From the NCBI GenBank assembly GCA_020026225.1, contig JAHHQU010000009.1, positions 1-48,281 of the forward strand: 48,281 bases of DNA. The letters run 5' to 3'. Origin of the DNA: Phocaeicola sp. Its GTDB lineage: Bacteria > Bacteroidota > Bacteroidia > Bacteroidales > Bacteroidaceae. Under the pieces are notes generated by a model that had not been told where the DNA came from, ran no database searches, and saw nothing but the letters and a program-made list of their open reading frames with translations. Shown here in pieces: positions 1 through 6,559 of the stretch; the first letter of the stretch is position 1; each line of letters starts with the position of its first letter. A program made the translations under genes and the position numbers.

Positions 1-62
1 ATGGCAAGTATCTTTTGGTTCAGCGCGGTAAGAAGAACTATTTCCTTCTCATCGCTAAATAA
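1..62 (+). CDS. tyrS: Tyrosine-tRNA ligase, C-terminal end only (partial)
   Basis: Only the last 19 codons are inside the window, read in the third frame and ending at a TAA at 60-62. The end reads YLLVQRGKKNYFLLIAK. This closely resembles the end of the S4-type RNA-binding domain of bacterial tyrosyl-tRNA synthetase, where E. coli TyrS ends in LLRRGKKNYCLICWK. The enzyme charges tRNA-Tyr with tyrosine in the cytoplasm. A strong hairpin terminator follows 38 bases later and is shared with the convergent regulator gene. The call rests on one short motif; another S4-domain protein is possible but less likely. Confidence 0.72.
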   Translation, partial: GKYLLVQRGKKNYFLLIAK

Positions 63-100
63 GTCAAATAAAAAGTATTCTCTCAAGGGAGAGTAAGTAT

Positions 101-147
101 AAAAGAAAAATCCGTCAACATCTTATTTGTTGGCGGATTTTTCTTTT
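101..147. terminator. Bidirectional intrinsic terminator between tyrS and the GntR operon
   Basis: A stem of about 20 bp with one G-T pair (left arm 101-121, right arm 127-147, loop about 5 nt) is bordered by A-rich sequence on the left and T-rich sequence on the right. It can therefore stop transcription from both convergent genes. Confidence 0.85.
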
Positions 148-175
148 ATACTTTGATGATGCGTGCAGGGATTCT

Positions 176-559
176 CTACAATCCAACTTCTTCCTTCCGT
201 TTATGGAGGAATTCCTCATACATCATTTGGATGTCTGAGGCGGAGATTTGAAGCAGTTCCATCTGGCGGAACAATTCCGGCACTTCGTCGTTGAGAAAAG
301 CTTTGCGGCGGAGCTCCAAAATGCTCTTTTTGCTACCTTTGCTTACGAAGTAACCGATTCCTCGTTTGTTGAAGATTATTTCTTGGCTTTGCAGGTAATC
401 AAATGCCCGGACCACGGTGTTGGCATTCACCTCTATTTTGGCGGCATATTCCCTGACCGATGGAATACGTTCTTCTTCGGGATAGATTTCCTGAAGAATC
501 TCCTCCATGATACGGTCGGCTATCTGCAAATAGATAGGTTTGCTTTCTTTAAAATTCAT
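176..559 (-). CDS. GntR-family transcriptional regulator, YtrA-type
   Basis: A 127-residue protein with a winged helix-turn-helix of the GntR type in about residues 8-75 (IYLQIADRIMEEI, then IPSVREYAAKIEVNANTV). A short helical tail of about 50 residues follows instead of a large effector domain, which is the mark of the YtrA subfamily. It is the last gene of a leftward operon behind an ABC ATPase and its permease, 72 bp after the permease. YtrA-type proteins usually repress the ABC transporter encoded with them until a cell-envelope stress or antibiotic signal arrives. A perfect 14-bp palindrome over the operon promoter is the likely operator. The inducing signal cannot be read from the sequence. 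Confidence 0.9.
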   Translation of the reverse strand: MNFKESKPIYLQIADRIMEEILQEIYPEEERIPSVREYAAKIEVNANTVVRAFDYLQSQEIIFNKRGIGYFVSKGSKKSILELRRKAFLNDEVPELFRQMELLQISASDIQMMYEEFLHKRKEEVGL

Positions 560-631
560 AGTTGTCTTTTTATCGTGTCTTATAGGTAGTTACTCGTTGT
601 TCTTCCATCTTGGTGTATGTCGTTATGACCG

Positions 632-1486
632 TCAGCCTCTTTTCAAGAACTTGAAGTTTACACGTTCTGTAACTTGCGAACGGGTGAACAAGAAATAGCT
701 GAGAGCCCAACAGACAATCGTTACGCTTAGGTAGAAGATACAACTAACAGTCAGCAAGATTTTATCGTCTATTTCTGCTCTCATTGAGCGGGTTCCCAAA
801 AGGCCTTCTATAAAGCTGAGGATTGTAATGCCTAAGATAATTAAGCTAAAGGTTTTGATAAAGGGCCGTTTATAGAAATAAGTACCTCCTAAGATAAAAA
901 TAGAATGGGAGGCTATACAAAAACAGAATACATTGAATACAGCTAAATACATGAGCTTCTCGTCTTGTATGTATTCAACTCCGTTTAAGAACGTACCTTT
1001 CAGAAGGATGTCTTTTAAATCGAACAGACAGAACTGTTGCAGTGCTTCTGGAGCTCCTAAAAGCGGAAAAAGCAGCAAACGGGTCATCTCTGCCAGGAAT
1101 AAGGATGCTATAATCATTACCAGTGTACCCAACGTAACTTGCAGTGCACGGTTGACAAACTTTTCGGCTTGTGTAGCTGGCAGCATCAAGTAGGAGATGC
1201 GTTTCTCTTTCGTGTTCAATACATCCATAATATGGCTTGCATTGATGAGAAACACGAGATAGGTAATCATTCCGATGGTTATGAAGAATCCTAGTCGGTA
1301 CGCGAAATAGATGGATGTATCTGTCAGGTCGCTTATCGTTGTATAAGACATCAGGGCGCTGATTAAAAAGGCACCATAGATTGAGAGAGCTGTATTAAGG
1401 TTGCTCTTCCAATTTTCTACGAAGTCGCGTTTCATCACCATTAGGAGGCGTGAGAAACTAAATGTATGGGATGAGTGGGTTGTCAT
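632..1486 (-). CDS. ABC transporter permease, ABC-2-like membrane subunit
   Basis: A 284-residue, very hydrophobic protein with about six predicted membrane spans, at roughly residues 34-52, 65-85, 115-135, 178-200, 210-228 and 245-268. A short cytoplasmic N-terminus (HTFSFSRLLMVMKRDFVENWKSN) precedes the first span, as in ABC-2-type permeases. No catalytic motif is expected. It lies 48 bp downstream of the ATPase gene and 72 bp upstream of the GntR gene, so the three are probably co-transcribed and it forms the membrane channel for that ATPase. The substrate is unknown; relatives with this gene order export or protect against lipid-active or cell-wall-active compounds. Confidence 0.82.
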   Translation of the reverse strand: MTTHSSHTFSFSRLLMVMKRDFVENWKSNLNTALSIYGAFLISALMSYTTISDLTDTSIYFAYRLGFFITIGMITYLVFLINASHIMDVLNTKEKRISYLMLPATQAEKFVNRALQVTLGTLVMIIASLFLAEMTRLLLFPLLGAPEALQQFCLFDLKDILLKGTFLNGVEYIQDEKLMYLAVFNVFCFCIASHSIFILGGTYFYKRPFIKTFSLIILGITILSFIEGLLGTRSMRAEIDDKILLTVSCIFYLSVTIVCWALSYFLFTRSQVTERVNFKFLKRG

Positions 1487-1534
1487 GTTGTCTGTGTATT
1501 AAAGGATGAACAATAATTGTGTATATGCTGTCGG

Positions 1535-2386
1535 TTATTTATTCTGAAACAGTTGCTGGATTTTTTCACGTTCAGCCAAGACCGCATTGAAGAGCACTTC
1601 CAGATTGAGCGGACTGTCTTCTTGGAATTTGTTCTCAAAGATGACGCTGTTGCCCGATACATTTGGTTGTACGAAAAGAGCGTCGTCTGTAGGCTCGTTG
1701 AGCCCCTGCTCGGCGAAGAGCAACTTGTCGGTAATCTCTTTCACTGAGTGATTCAGCAGTACGTGTGTTCCGTCAAGCAAGGTGATGTAGTCGAGTAGTC
1801 GGTCGATGTCACGCACTTGGTGAGTGGAGATGATGATGGATTTGTCATCACTCATGCCCGAAGCGATGACCTTGCGGAACTGACTTTTGGAAGGGATATC
1901 CAATCCGTTGGTCGGTTCGTCCATCAGCAGCAACGGTGTGTTCGTAGCCAATGCAAAGCAGATGTATGCCTTTTTCTTTTGTCCCATGGAGAGTTCTCCG
2001 AGGTTCAGGTCTGTATCCAGGTCAAAATTGCGAAGACATTCTTGAAGGAGGGAATGACTGAATCTTGGATAAAAACAAGCGTTCGCCTGAATGTACTGTT
2101 TCAGGTTGACAGAAGGCAGTGTAAATTCTTCAGGAACTAGGTACGTGCTGCTTAAAGTTTGGGGTAAGCGACGCTGCACATTGTTTCCTTGGAAAAGAAT
2201 CTCTCCTTTGTTTGGGCGGAGGAGACCGCTGATGAGATAGAGTAGCGTTGATTTGCCGGTTCCATTTTTTCCTAACAAGCCGATAATCTGACCTTGAGGG
2301 AGTTCCAATGAAAAATCCTCAAAAACTGGACTTTTTCTTCCATATCTGAAAGTAAGTCCTTGGATAGATAGCATGTTCGTGTTCAT
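1535..2386 (-). CDS. ABC transporter ATP-binding protein
   Basis: A 283-residue single-domain ABC ATPase. Walker A is GKNGTGKST at residues 39-47, the signature is LSMGQ at 132-136, Walker B is LLLMDE at 152-157 followed by a D-loop (TNGLD), and the switch histidine is His189 in ISTHQ. The C-terminal 70 residues are an extra, less conserved extension. It is the first gene of a leftward operon with a permease and a GntR/YtrA-type regulator, and energises that permease at the inner membrane. A well-formed Bacteroides promoter lies 70-100 bp upstream and is covered by a palindrome, which suggests control by the downstream regulator. The transported compound is unknown. Confidence 0.93.
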   Translation of the reverse strand: MNTNMLSIQGLTFRYGRKSPVFEDFSLELPQGQIIGLLGKNGTGKSTLLYLISGLLRPNKGEILFQGNNVQRRLPQTLSSTYLVPEEFTLPSVNLKQYIQANACFYPRFSHSLLQECLRNFDLDTDLNLGELSMGQKKKAYICFALATNTPLLLMDEPTNGLDIPSKSQFRKVIASGMSDDKSIIISTHQVRDIDRLLDYITLLDGTHVLLNHSVKEITDKLLFAEQGLNEPTDDALFVQPNVSGNSVIFENKFQEDSPLNLEVLFNAVLAEREKIQQLFQNK

Positions 2387-2452
2387 TTTGTGTTTGTGTT
2401 AGATCGTTATTTAAAGATTTGTTTGTGTTTAAGTGTTTTAGATAATTAGTAC

Positions 2453-2466
2453 ACTACAAATGTAGT
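2453..2466. promoter_or_regulatory. Palindrome over the -7 box, candidate operator for the GntR protein
   Basis: ACTACA-AA-TGTAGT is a perfect 14-bp palindrome that covers the -7 element and the expected start point of the ABC-GntR promoter. Its place fits repression by the dimeric GntR/YtrA-type protein encoded by the last gene of the same operon. The link to that protein is inference. Confidence 0.5.
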
Positions 2467-2487
2467 TGTTCTTTTGGATAAATCAAA
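2457..2487 (-). promoter_or_regulatory. Promoter of the ABC-GntR operon
   Basis: Read on the minus strand, a TTTG (plus 2484-2487) is followed after 19 nt by TACATTTG (plus 2457-2464), matching the Bacteroides -33/-7 consensus exactly. The expected start point is near 2453, giving a leader of about 65 nt. Confidence 0.75.
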
Positions 2488-2590
2488 TAAAGCATGATTT
2501 ATTTTTGGGTATTTTTTGGTGAAGGACTCAAATAAGTCGGAAAATAGGTAGGATGAAGTGATCCGTTCTACAGGAAGAGGAAAGATCTTT

Positions 2591-2626
2591 AAAAAAGAAA
2601 AAGCAGTTGCCTCATCGGGCAACTGC
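2591..2626 (-). terminator. Terminator for the DUF4837-like gene
   Basis: A 9-bp GC-rich stem (2603-2611 with 2618-2626, loop 6 nt) is followed on the minus strand by a T-rich run (plus 2591-2602). It lies about 175 bp past the stop codon of the leftward gene, so the 22-bp repeat array is inside that gene's 3' untranslated region. Confidence 0.8.
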
Positions 2627-2682
2627 TGGGATATTATTGGGTTAGGAAGGAGAACTTGTAAAAGAATAGTGAAGGGCGATTT

Positions 2683-2773
2683 ATCTGCTGACGTATGTCG
2701 GTAACGTTGCTGACGTATGTCAGTAGTATTGCCGACAAATGTCAGTTGTGTTGCTGACGTATGTCAGCAGATA
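2683..2773. repeat. Array of four near-palindromes with a 22-bp period
   Basis: Four copies of a 12-bp near-palindrome, TGACGTATGTCA and variants, start at 2689, 2711, 2733 and 2755, exactly 22 bp apart. Copies 2 and 4 are identical; copy 1 ends in G, and copy 3 is CGACAAATGTCA. The outer edges (ATCTGCTGAC and GTCAGCAGAT) are also inverted copies of each other, so the whole block is roughly self-complementary. The array lies between a stop codon and its terminator, and about 200 bp upstream of the ABC-operon promoter. It could be a set of protein-binding sites on one face of the helix, or a row of small RNA hairpins. Confidence 0.85.
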
Positions 2774-2800
2774 AAAATGTCTTGTCAGCAATTGATGACT

Positions 2801-3865
2801 TTAGAGTGAGCGAGAAGCTTTTGTTTCTTTTATTTTCATTTCATTGATAGAGCTGTCCACGGGAATTTCAACATTCTCCTTGTCGTTGGGCAGTGTCAGG
2901 GTATAAAGAGCCGCTTCCAACTTTCGCATCAAGTCCCGTTTCTTCTTTTCTGGTTTGAAGACAAATCCTTCTACGACGATGACACGAGCGTGAGTGCGGT
3001 CAATGCGGACATGGGAAACAAAGGGACCTCCCATGGCATCATTTTTCATTTCCCAAAGGCCACGTGCTTCGAAAGCATAATCTCCTCGTACGGAAATATT
3101 GGCTACATCCACAAAGAGGGAATCGGCAGTTTCCATATACATGCCTTCACGTGAACCGAGCAGGTTGATCTTGAGTACCGAATCGCGTTTGTGAATGAAG
3201 TATTCCTTAGTGAACGTATGCGGGTCACGGAAAGGGAAGGAATACATGATAAAGTTCAAGTCATTTCTTCCAGAAGAAGCCCAAAAGAAATCTTTGCCTT
3301 CTTTGAATGAAGTCAGTTCATTGGGCATCCAGATATCACATCCGAACATGCTGTTCACCTTGGTAGATACGTGCCCGTTGTGTTCCTTTTTCAACAGGTT
3401 GATTCGCCGGTTCATTTCGGCATGGGTAAAAAAGTCAATGATAACTTGACCATGAGTGGAAACATATTGAGAGAAATCTTCCAGATTCGGCGATTGGATG
3501 GTAAGTATCATTTGGGGAGCAGCGTATGCATTGCGTACAAACTTGAATTTCGTCTGCGTATAGATGTCTTGGATATCGAGCAGGATGATGTTTCGGAAGA
3601 TAGACATTGACCGATCGAAGAAGGAAGGGCGGATGCGTGAAATCCGGAAGGAGCGTTCGGATTGTGGCAATCCGGGAACGTCGGTGTCCAGAACATGGAA
3701 GAGTGCACTGTCTGGATTCGACCAGAATAAGTCATCGGCTACTACCAGCACTTCATAAGGACGGCCGCTAGATAGGGGGATGAGGTGACTCTTCTTGCCT
3801 TGTGAACAAGAAGTGATGATTCCGACTAATACAACTAAACTGAAATAAAAGGCTAAGCGTTTCAT
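2801..3865 (-). CDS. DUF4837-family lipoprotein
   Basis: A 354-residue protein with a lipoprotein signal peptide; the lipobox ends at Cys20 (GIITSC), so it should be anchored in the envelope. The mature part opens with SSGRPYEVLVVADDLFW and carries a long conserved body (IRPSFFDRSMSIFRNIILLDI, then GRNDLNFIMYSFPFRD). I recognise this as the DUF4837 family, found throughout Bacteroidetes and without a known biochemical role. The gene stands alone, is read leftward, and ends before a 22-bp palindrome array and a terminator. I saw no good promoter match just upstream. The family call is made by eye. Confidence 0.75.
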   Translation of the reverse strand: MKRLAFYFSLVVLVGIITSCSQGKKSHLIPLSSGRPYEVLVVADDLFWSNPDSALFHVLDTDVPGLPQSERSFRISRIRPSFFDRSMSIFRNIILLDIQDIYTQTKFKFVRNAYAAPQMILTIQSPNLEDFSQYVSTHGQVIIDFFTHAEMNRRINLLKKEHNGHVSTKVNSMFGCDIWMPNELTSFKEGKDFFWASSGRNDLNFIMYSFPFRDPHTFTKEYFIHKRDSVLKINLLGSREGMYMETADSLFVDVANISVRGDYAFEARGLWEMKNDAMGGPFVSHVRIDRTHARVIVVEGFVFKPEKKKRDLMRKLEAALYTLTLPNDKENVEIPVDSSINEMKIKETKASRSL

Positions 3866-3997
3866 AAGGATCTAAATGATAAGAGAATGGTGGATTGGGG
3901 AGTTTCCTCAAACGTTTCTTGGTAAATATAAGCAATTATTCTGAAAGTGGGGAATCAAATCTTACGATTGGAATCTTCTACGCATTTGAAAATAGGT

Positions 3998-4050
3998 AAA
4001 AAACAAAAAAGCCGTTGTCAGAATCTGTGAGAATAGATTCCGACAACGGC
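3998..4050 (-). terminator. Terminator for the GH29 fucosidase gene
   Basis: A stem of about 16 bp with one unpaired base (4011-4026 with 4035-4050) is followed on the minus strand by a T-rich run (plus 3998-4010). It begins about 30 bp past the fucosidase stop codon. Confidence 0.88.
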
Positions 4051-4079
4051 CTGTAAGTCAAGTAGACAAAGTGTTGCTA

Positions 4080-6134
4080 TTAATCTTCTGTGATGACCGA
4101 GAACTCACCGATACCAATGTGCGGAGTATTGTCGGCAGTACGCAGGCATTTAAGAACGATTTTCTGTCCTTTTACCGGAGCAAAACGGATTTCTTGTTCA
4201 ATCGGGTTGTGCTTGATGTTGGAGAACTCACCTCCAGCCACTTTCTTGCCGTCCACTGTCAGCTCATAGTGAGAGATATGACCGTTGGCATCGCGTGCCT
4301 GGTTGGGCGTATAGATGAATCCGCTGATGGTATGAGGAGCATCCAACTTGACGGTAATTTCTTTCTGTCCTTTGGGGAGGTAGAAAGTAGTATAGCCGTT
4401 TCCGTCGAAGATGGCGGCTGTCTTCTCGTCTTTCGGGCTTACTACCTGATATTGGTTGGCAGTAAGGTCGAAACGTTTGATTGCTTCTGGACCTGTCTTT
4501 CCTGTCAGTGCATCGTAAGTGATGGCTTTGACTGTCGCTTTCTGGTCGAGAACGAAAGGAGCCACATACTTGGCAGACTGAGGAGTAGGTTCTGTTCCGT
4601 CGGTAGTGTAATAAATGTCGGAAGTTTCACCGATGACTCCGATTTTCACTTCATTTTTGGCATTACGGCTAATAGTAGGCTGCTGCAACAATGAAGGAGC
4701 CAAGAAAGCTTCTACGTTATTGATACACAAAGGACCTCTGGCTTCAGTGAAGTTGACGCGCAAGGCGTTGGCAGCTGTTGTTTTGAAGCGTACGATTCGT
4801 TTGTATCCGATGGTAGTAAGCGTATCAGTGGTTTCTACAGGCGACCATTCTCCGTCTTTCTTCACTTCAATGGAGAAAGCACTGACTCTTTGTCCCAGTG
4901 GAATGTATTCTTGAATCATGACACGGTTCAAAGAAGTTGCTTCAGGAAGTTCGAATGTCAGTGAACCAGTGGAAACACCGTCGGAAGTTGCCCAGTATGA
5001 ATCCCAGTTTCCATCGGTTACATTCTTCGCTTCAAAGCCGCGTCCACGGGTCTCTGATGCTTCTGGTCGGATGCCAGCCAAAAGGTTCGTTTTCAGTTCG
5101 GCTTGGATCGTTTGATACCACTCGGTTGCATTGACAGAGTCGGTAGCATGAATTAATCCGTCGAGAGAAATAGGGAAGTTTAGCAGCAGGTTGGCATTAT
5201 GACCTACACTGCGGTAGTATAAGTCGACCAAATTAGGAACTGTTCTAACTTGGTGGTCTTCGCGGTGGTGGTAGAACCATCCCGGACGGATGGACACATC
5301 ACATTCACCTGGCAGCCATTTGTCCGCATCTTTGAGACCCCATTGAGCTTGACGGTAATGGCTGGCTTTGTCCTCATCGTACATACACCAGTTTGTTTCT
5401 CCAGCCCATCCTGATTCGTTGCCAATCCAGCGGATATCGGGCACACTGCCTCCAAAAATCATGGCATCCGGATGCTTTTCCTTGATCATGTCACGGGCTT
5501 TTTCGTATTGATAGTATTCCTTTGGATTGATGGAACGGCTCTCATTGGTACCTCCATACCAACCGTTTCCTCCATTGGCACCATCGAACCAGAACTCAAA
5601 CAACGGGCCGTAATTGGAGATTAATTCGTTGATTTGTTCATGGTAAACCTTGCGGTAACCTTCACGTCCATATTCAGCATGGCGACGGTCCCACGGTGAC
5701 AAATAAAGACCGAATTTCAGTCCGTATTTCTTGCACGCATCTGAGAGCTCGCGCACCATGTCGCCTTTTCCGTTCTTGTACGGAGAATTTGAAATGTTGT
5801 AGTCTACAGTTTTAGTAGGCCATAAGCAGAAACCGTCATGATGTTTGGCTGTAAGGATGACTCCTTTCAGACCGGCAGCTTTAATGGTACGTACCCATTG
5901 TTCGCAATCCAATTTGACAGGATTGAATGTTTGAGCGGGAGTGTCACCGTATCCCCATTCCAGGTCATTGAATGTGTTAAGACCGAAATGAACGAAAGCA
6001 TAGGTCTCCATTTTTTGCCACGCTATCTGTTCTGCCGTTGGGACAGGAAGAATAGGAGCTGGAGCTTCAGCTTGGTTGCAGGATGCCAGTAAGCTGGTCA
6101 ATACGCCTGCAGCAAGAAATGATTTTATTTGCAT
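4080..6134 (-). CDS. GH29 alpha-L-fucosidase lipoprotein with binding domains
   Basis: A 684-residue envelope lipoprotein (lipobox ends at Cys19, LLASC). Residues about 35-345 are the GH29 barrel, with KHHDGFCLWPT near residue 97 and the expected nucleophile Asp184 in FWFDGANGG. Next come a discoidin (F5/8 type C, CBM32-like) domain at about 350-480, a chitobiase/hexosaminidase C-terminal-like domain (IYYTTDGTEPTP) at about 485-560, and a second discoidin-like domain to the end. GH29 enzymes remove alpha-linked fucose from glycans with retention of configuration. The AEQIAWQ...FVHFGLNTF start and the binding domains resemble the GH29-B group that favours alpha-1,3/1,4-fucose on Lewis-type antigens; that specificity is inferred. 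It is a single leftward gene with its own promoter and terminator. Confidence 0.9.
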   Translation of the reverse strand: MQIKSFLAAGVLTSLLASCNQAEAPAPILPVPTAEQIAWQKMETYAFVHFGLNTFNDLEWGYGDTPAQTFNPVKLDCEQWVRTIKAAGLKGVILTAKHHDGFCLWPTKTVDYNISNSPYKNGKGDMVRELSDACKKYGLKFGLYLSPWDRRHAEYGREGYRKVYHEQINELISNYGPLFEFWFDGANGGNGWYGGTNESRSINPKEYYQYEKARDMIKEKHPDAMIFGGSVPDIRWIGNESGWAGETNWCMYDEDKASHYRQAQWGLKDADKWLPGECDVSIRPGWFYHHREDHQVRTVPNLVDLYYRSVGHNANLLLNFPISLDGLIHATDSVNATEWYQTIQAELKTNLLAGIRPEASETRGRGFEAKNVTDGNWDSYWATSDGVSTGSLTFELPEATSLNRVMIQEYIPLGQRVSAFSIEVKKDGEWSPVETTDTLTTIGYKRIVRFKTTAANALRVNFTEARGPLCINNVEAFLAPSLLQQPTISRNAKNEVKIGVIGETSDIYYTTDGTEPTPQSAKYVAPFVLDQKATVKAITYDALTGKTGPEAIKRFDLTANQYQVVSPKDEKTAAIFDGNGYTTFYLPKGQKEITVKLDAPHTISGFIYTPNQARDANGHISHYELTVDGKKVAGGEFSNIKHNPIEQEIRFAPVKGQKIVLKCLRTADNTPHIGIGEFSVITED

Positions 6135-6238
6135 ATCTATTATAAAGGTTAGTTAAATCATTGGATTTGTATGAGAATCATGAAGCCTATTGAAGCATTT
6201 CAAGAGAAGCCATGAAGTTCCTTTCTGCAAGGAATAAA

Positions 6239-6246
6239 CAAAGTTA
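6239..6246 (-). promoter_or_regulatory. Probable -7 element for the GH29 gene
   Basis: The minus strand reads TAACTTTG, a full match to TAnnTTTG, about 105 bp upstream of the fucosidase start. No clear TTTG is seen at the -33 position, so support is moderate. Confidence 0.45.
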
Positions 6247-6312
6247 GAAAAAAAAGGGAAAGGGAGTGGTTTCTGTCCGGTTTTTTGTAGGATTATGACA
6301 ATAAGGTATATA

Positions 6313-6356
6313 AACGCAGATAGCCGTCAGATTTATTTCTGACGGCTATCTGCGTT
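6313..6356 (-). terminator. 19-bp perfect hairpin abutting tRNA-Gln
   Basis: 6313-6331 and 6338-6356 are perfect inverted copies (19 bp, 6-nt loop). The hairpin overlaps the last two bases of the tRNA gene and is followed on the minus strand only by a short T-containing run (TTTATAT). It probably ends the tRNA transcript. Confidence 0.65.
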
Positions 6357-6425
6357 GGACTACCAAGATTCGAACTTGGACAAACAGAACCAAAACCTGT
6401 TGTGCTGCCATTACACCATAGTCCA
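6355..6425 (-). tRNA. tRNA-Gln (anticodon TTG)
   Basis: Read on the minus strand, the 71-nt sequence begins TGGACTA and ends TAGTCCA plus discriminator A, giving a perfect 7-bp acceptor stem. The anticodon loop is TTTTGGT with anticodon TTG, and the T-loop carries TTCGAAT. It reads glutamine CAA and CAG codons. No CCA is encoded. A promoter lies about 30 bp upstream and a 19-bp hairpin directly downstream, so it looks like a single-gene transcript. Confidence 0.93.
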
Positions 6426-6454
6426 AACATCATGCTTTCCTTAGAAAAGCGTTG

Positions 6455-6487
6455 CAAAGATAATGGTTTTTTCAGATAATATCCAAA
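6455..6487 (-). promoter_or_regulatory. Promoter of tRNA-Gln
   Basis: On the minus strand, TTTG (plus 6484-6487) is followed after 21 nt by TATCTTTG (plus 6455-6462), both exact matches to the Bacteroides consensus. It is divergent from the promoter of the S41 protease. Confidence 0.7.
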
Positions 6488-6525
6488 TATTTTTTCACTT
6501 TTTTTTAAATGTAGCCTTGAATCAT

Positions 6526-6533
6526 TATCTTTG
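6526..6533 (+). promoter_or_regulatory. -7 element for the S41 protease gene
   Basis: TATCTTTG matches TAnnTTTG. It implies a start point near 6538 and a leader of only about 20 nt before the ATG at 6560. The -33 position is a T-run rather than a clean TTTG. Confidence 0.6.
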
Positions 6534-6559
6534 CTTACAAAATTAAGTGTAAACATCTT

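Larger units (their letters stand above)
2387..2800. other. Intergenic region between the ABC operon and the DUF4837-like gene
   Basis: This 414-bp stretch has no convincing coding sequence. From right to left it holds the 22-bp palindrome array, a leftward terminator, and the promoter and palindrome of the ABC-GntR operon. All are listed separately. Confidence 0.8.

Noticed and set aside
1..93. A 30-codon frame starting with the first ATG of the window
   Set aside because: The third frame gives a convincing TyrS C-terminus over the same bases; the first-frame peptide resembles nothing known to me.
2683..2773. CRISPR array
   Set aside because: The units are 12-bp palindromes with 10-bp gaps that are themselves similar; there are no unique spacers of normal length and no cas genes.
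4071..4694. A 207-codon plus-strand frame over the GH29 gene
   Set aside because: It is antisense to a well-supported fucosidase and has no domain of its own.
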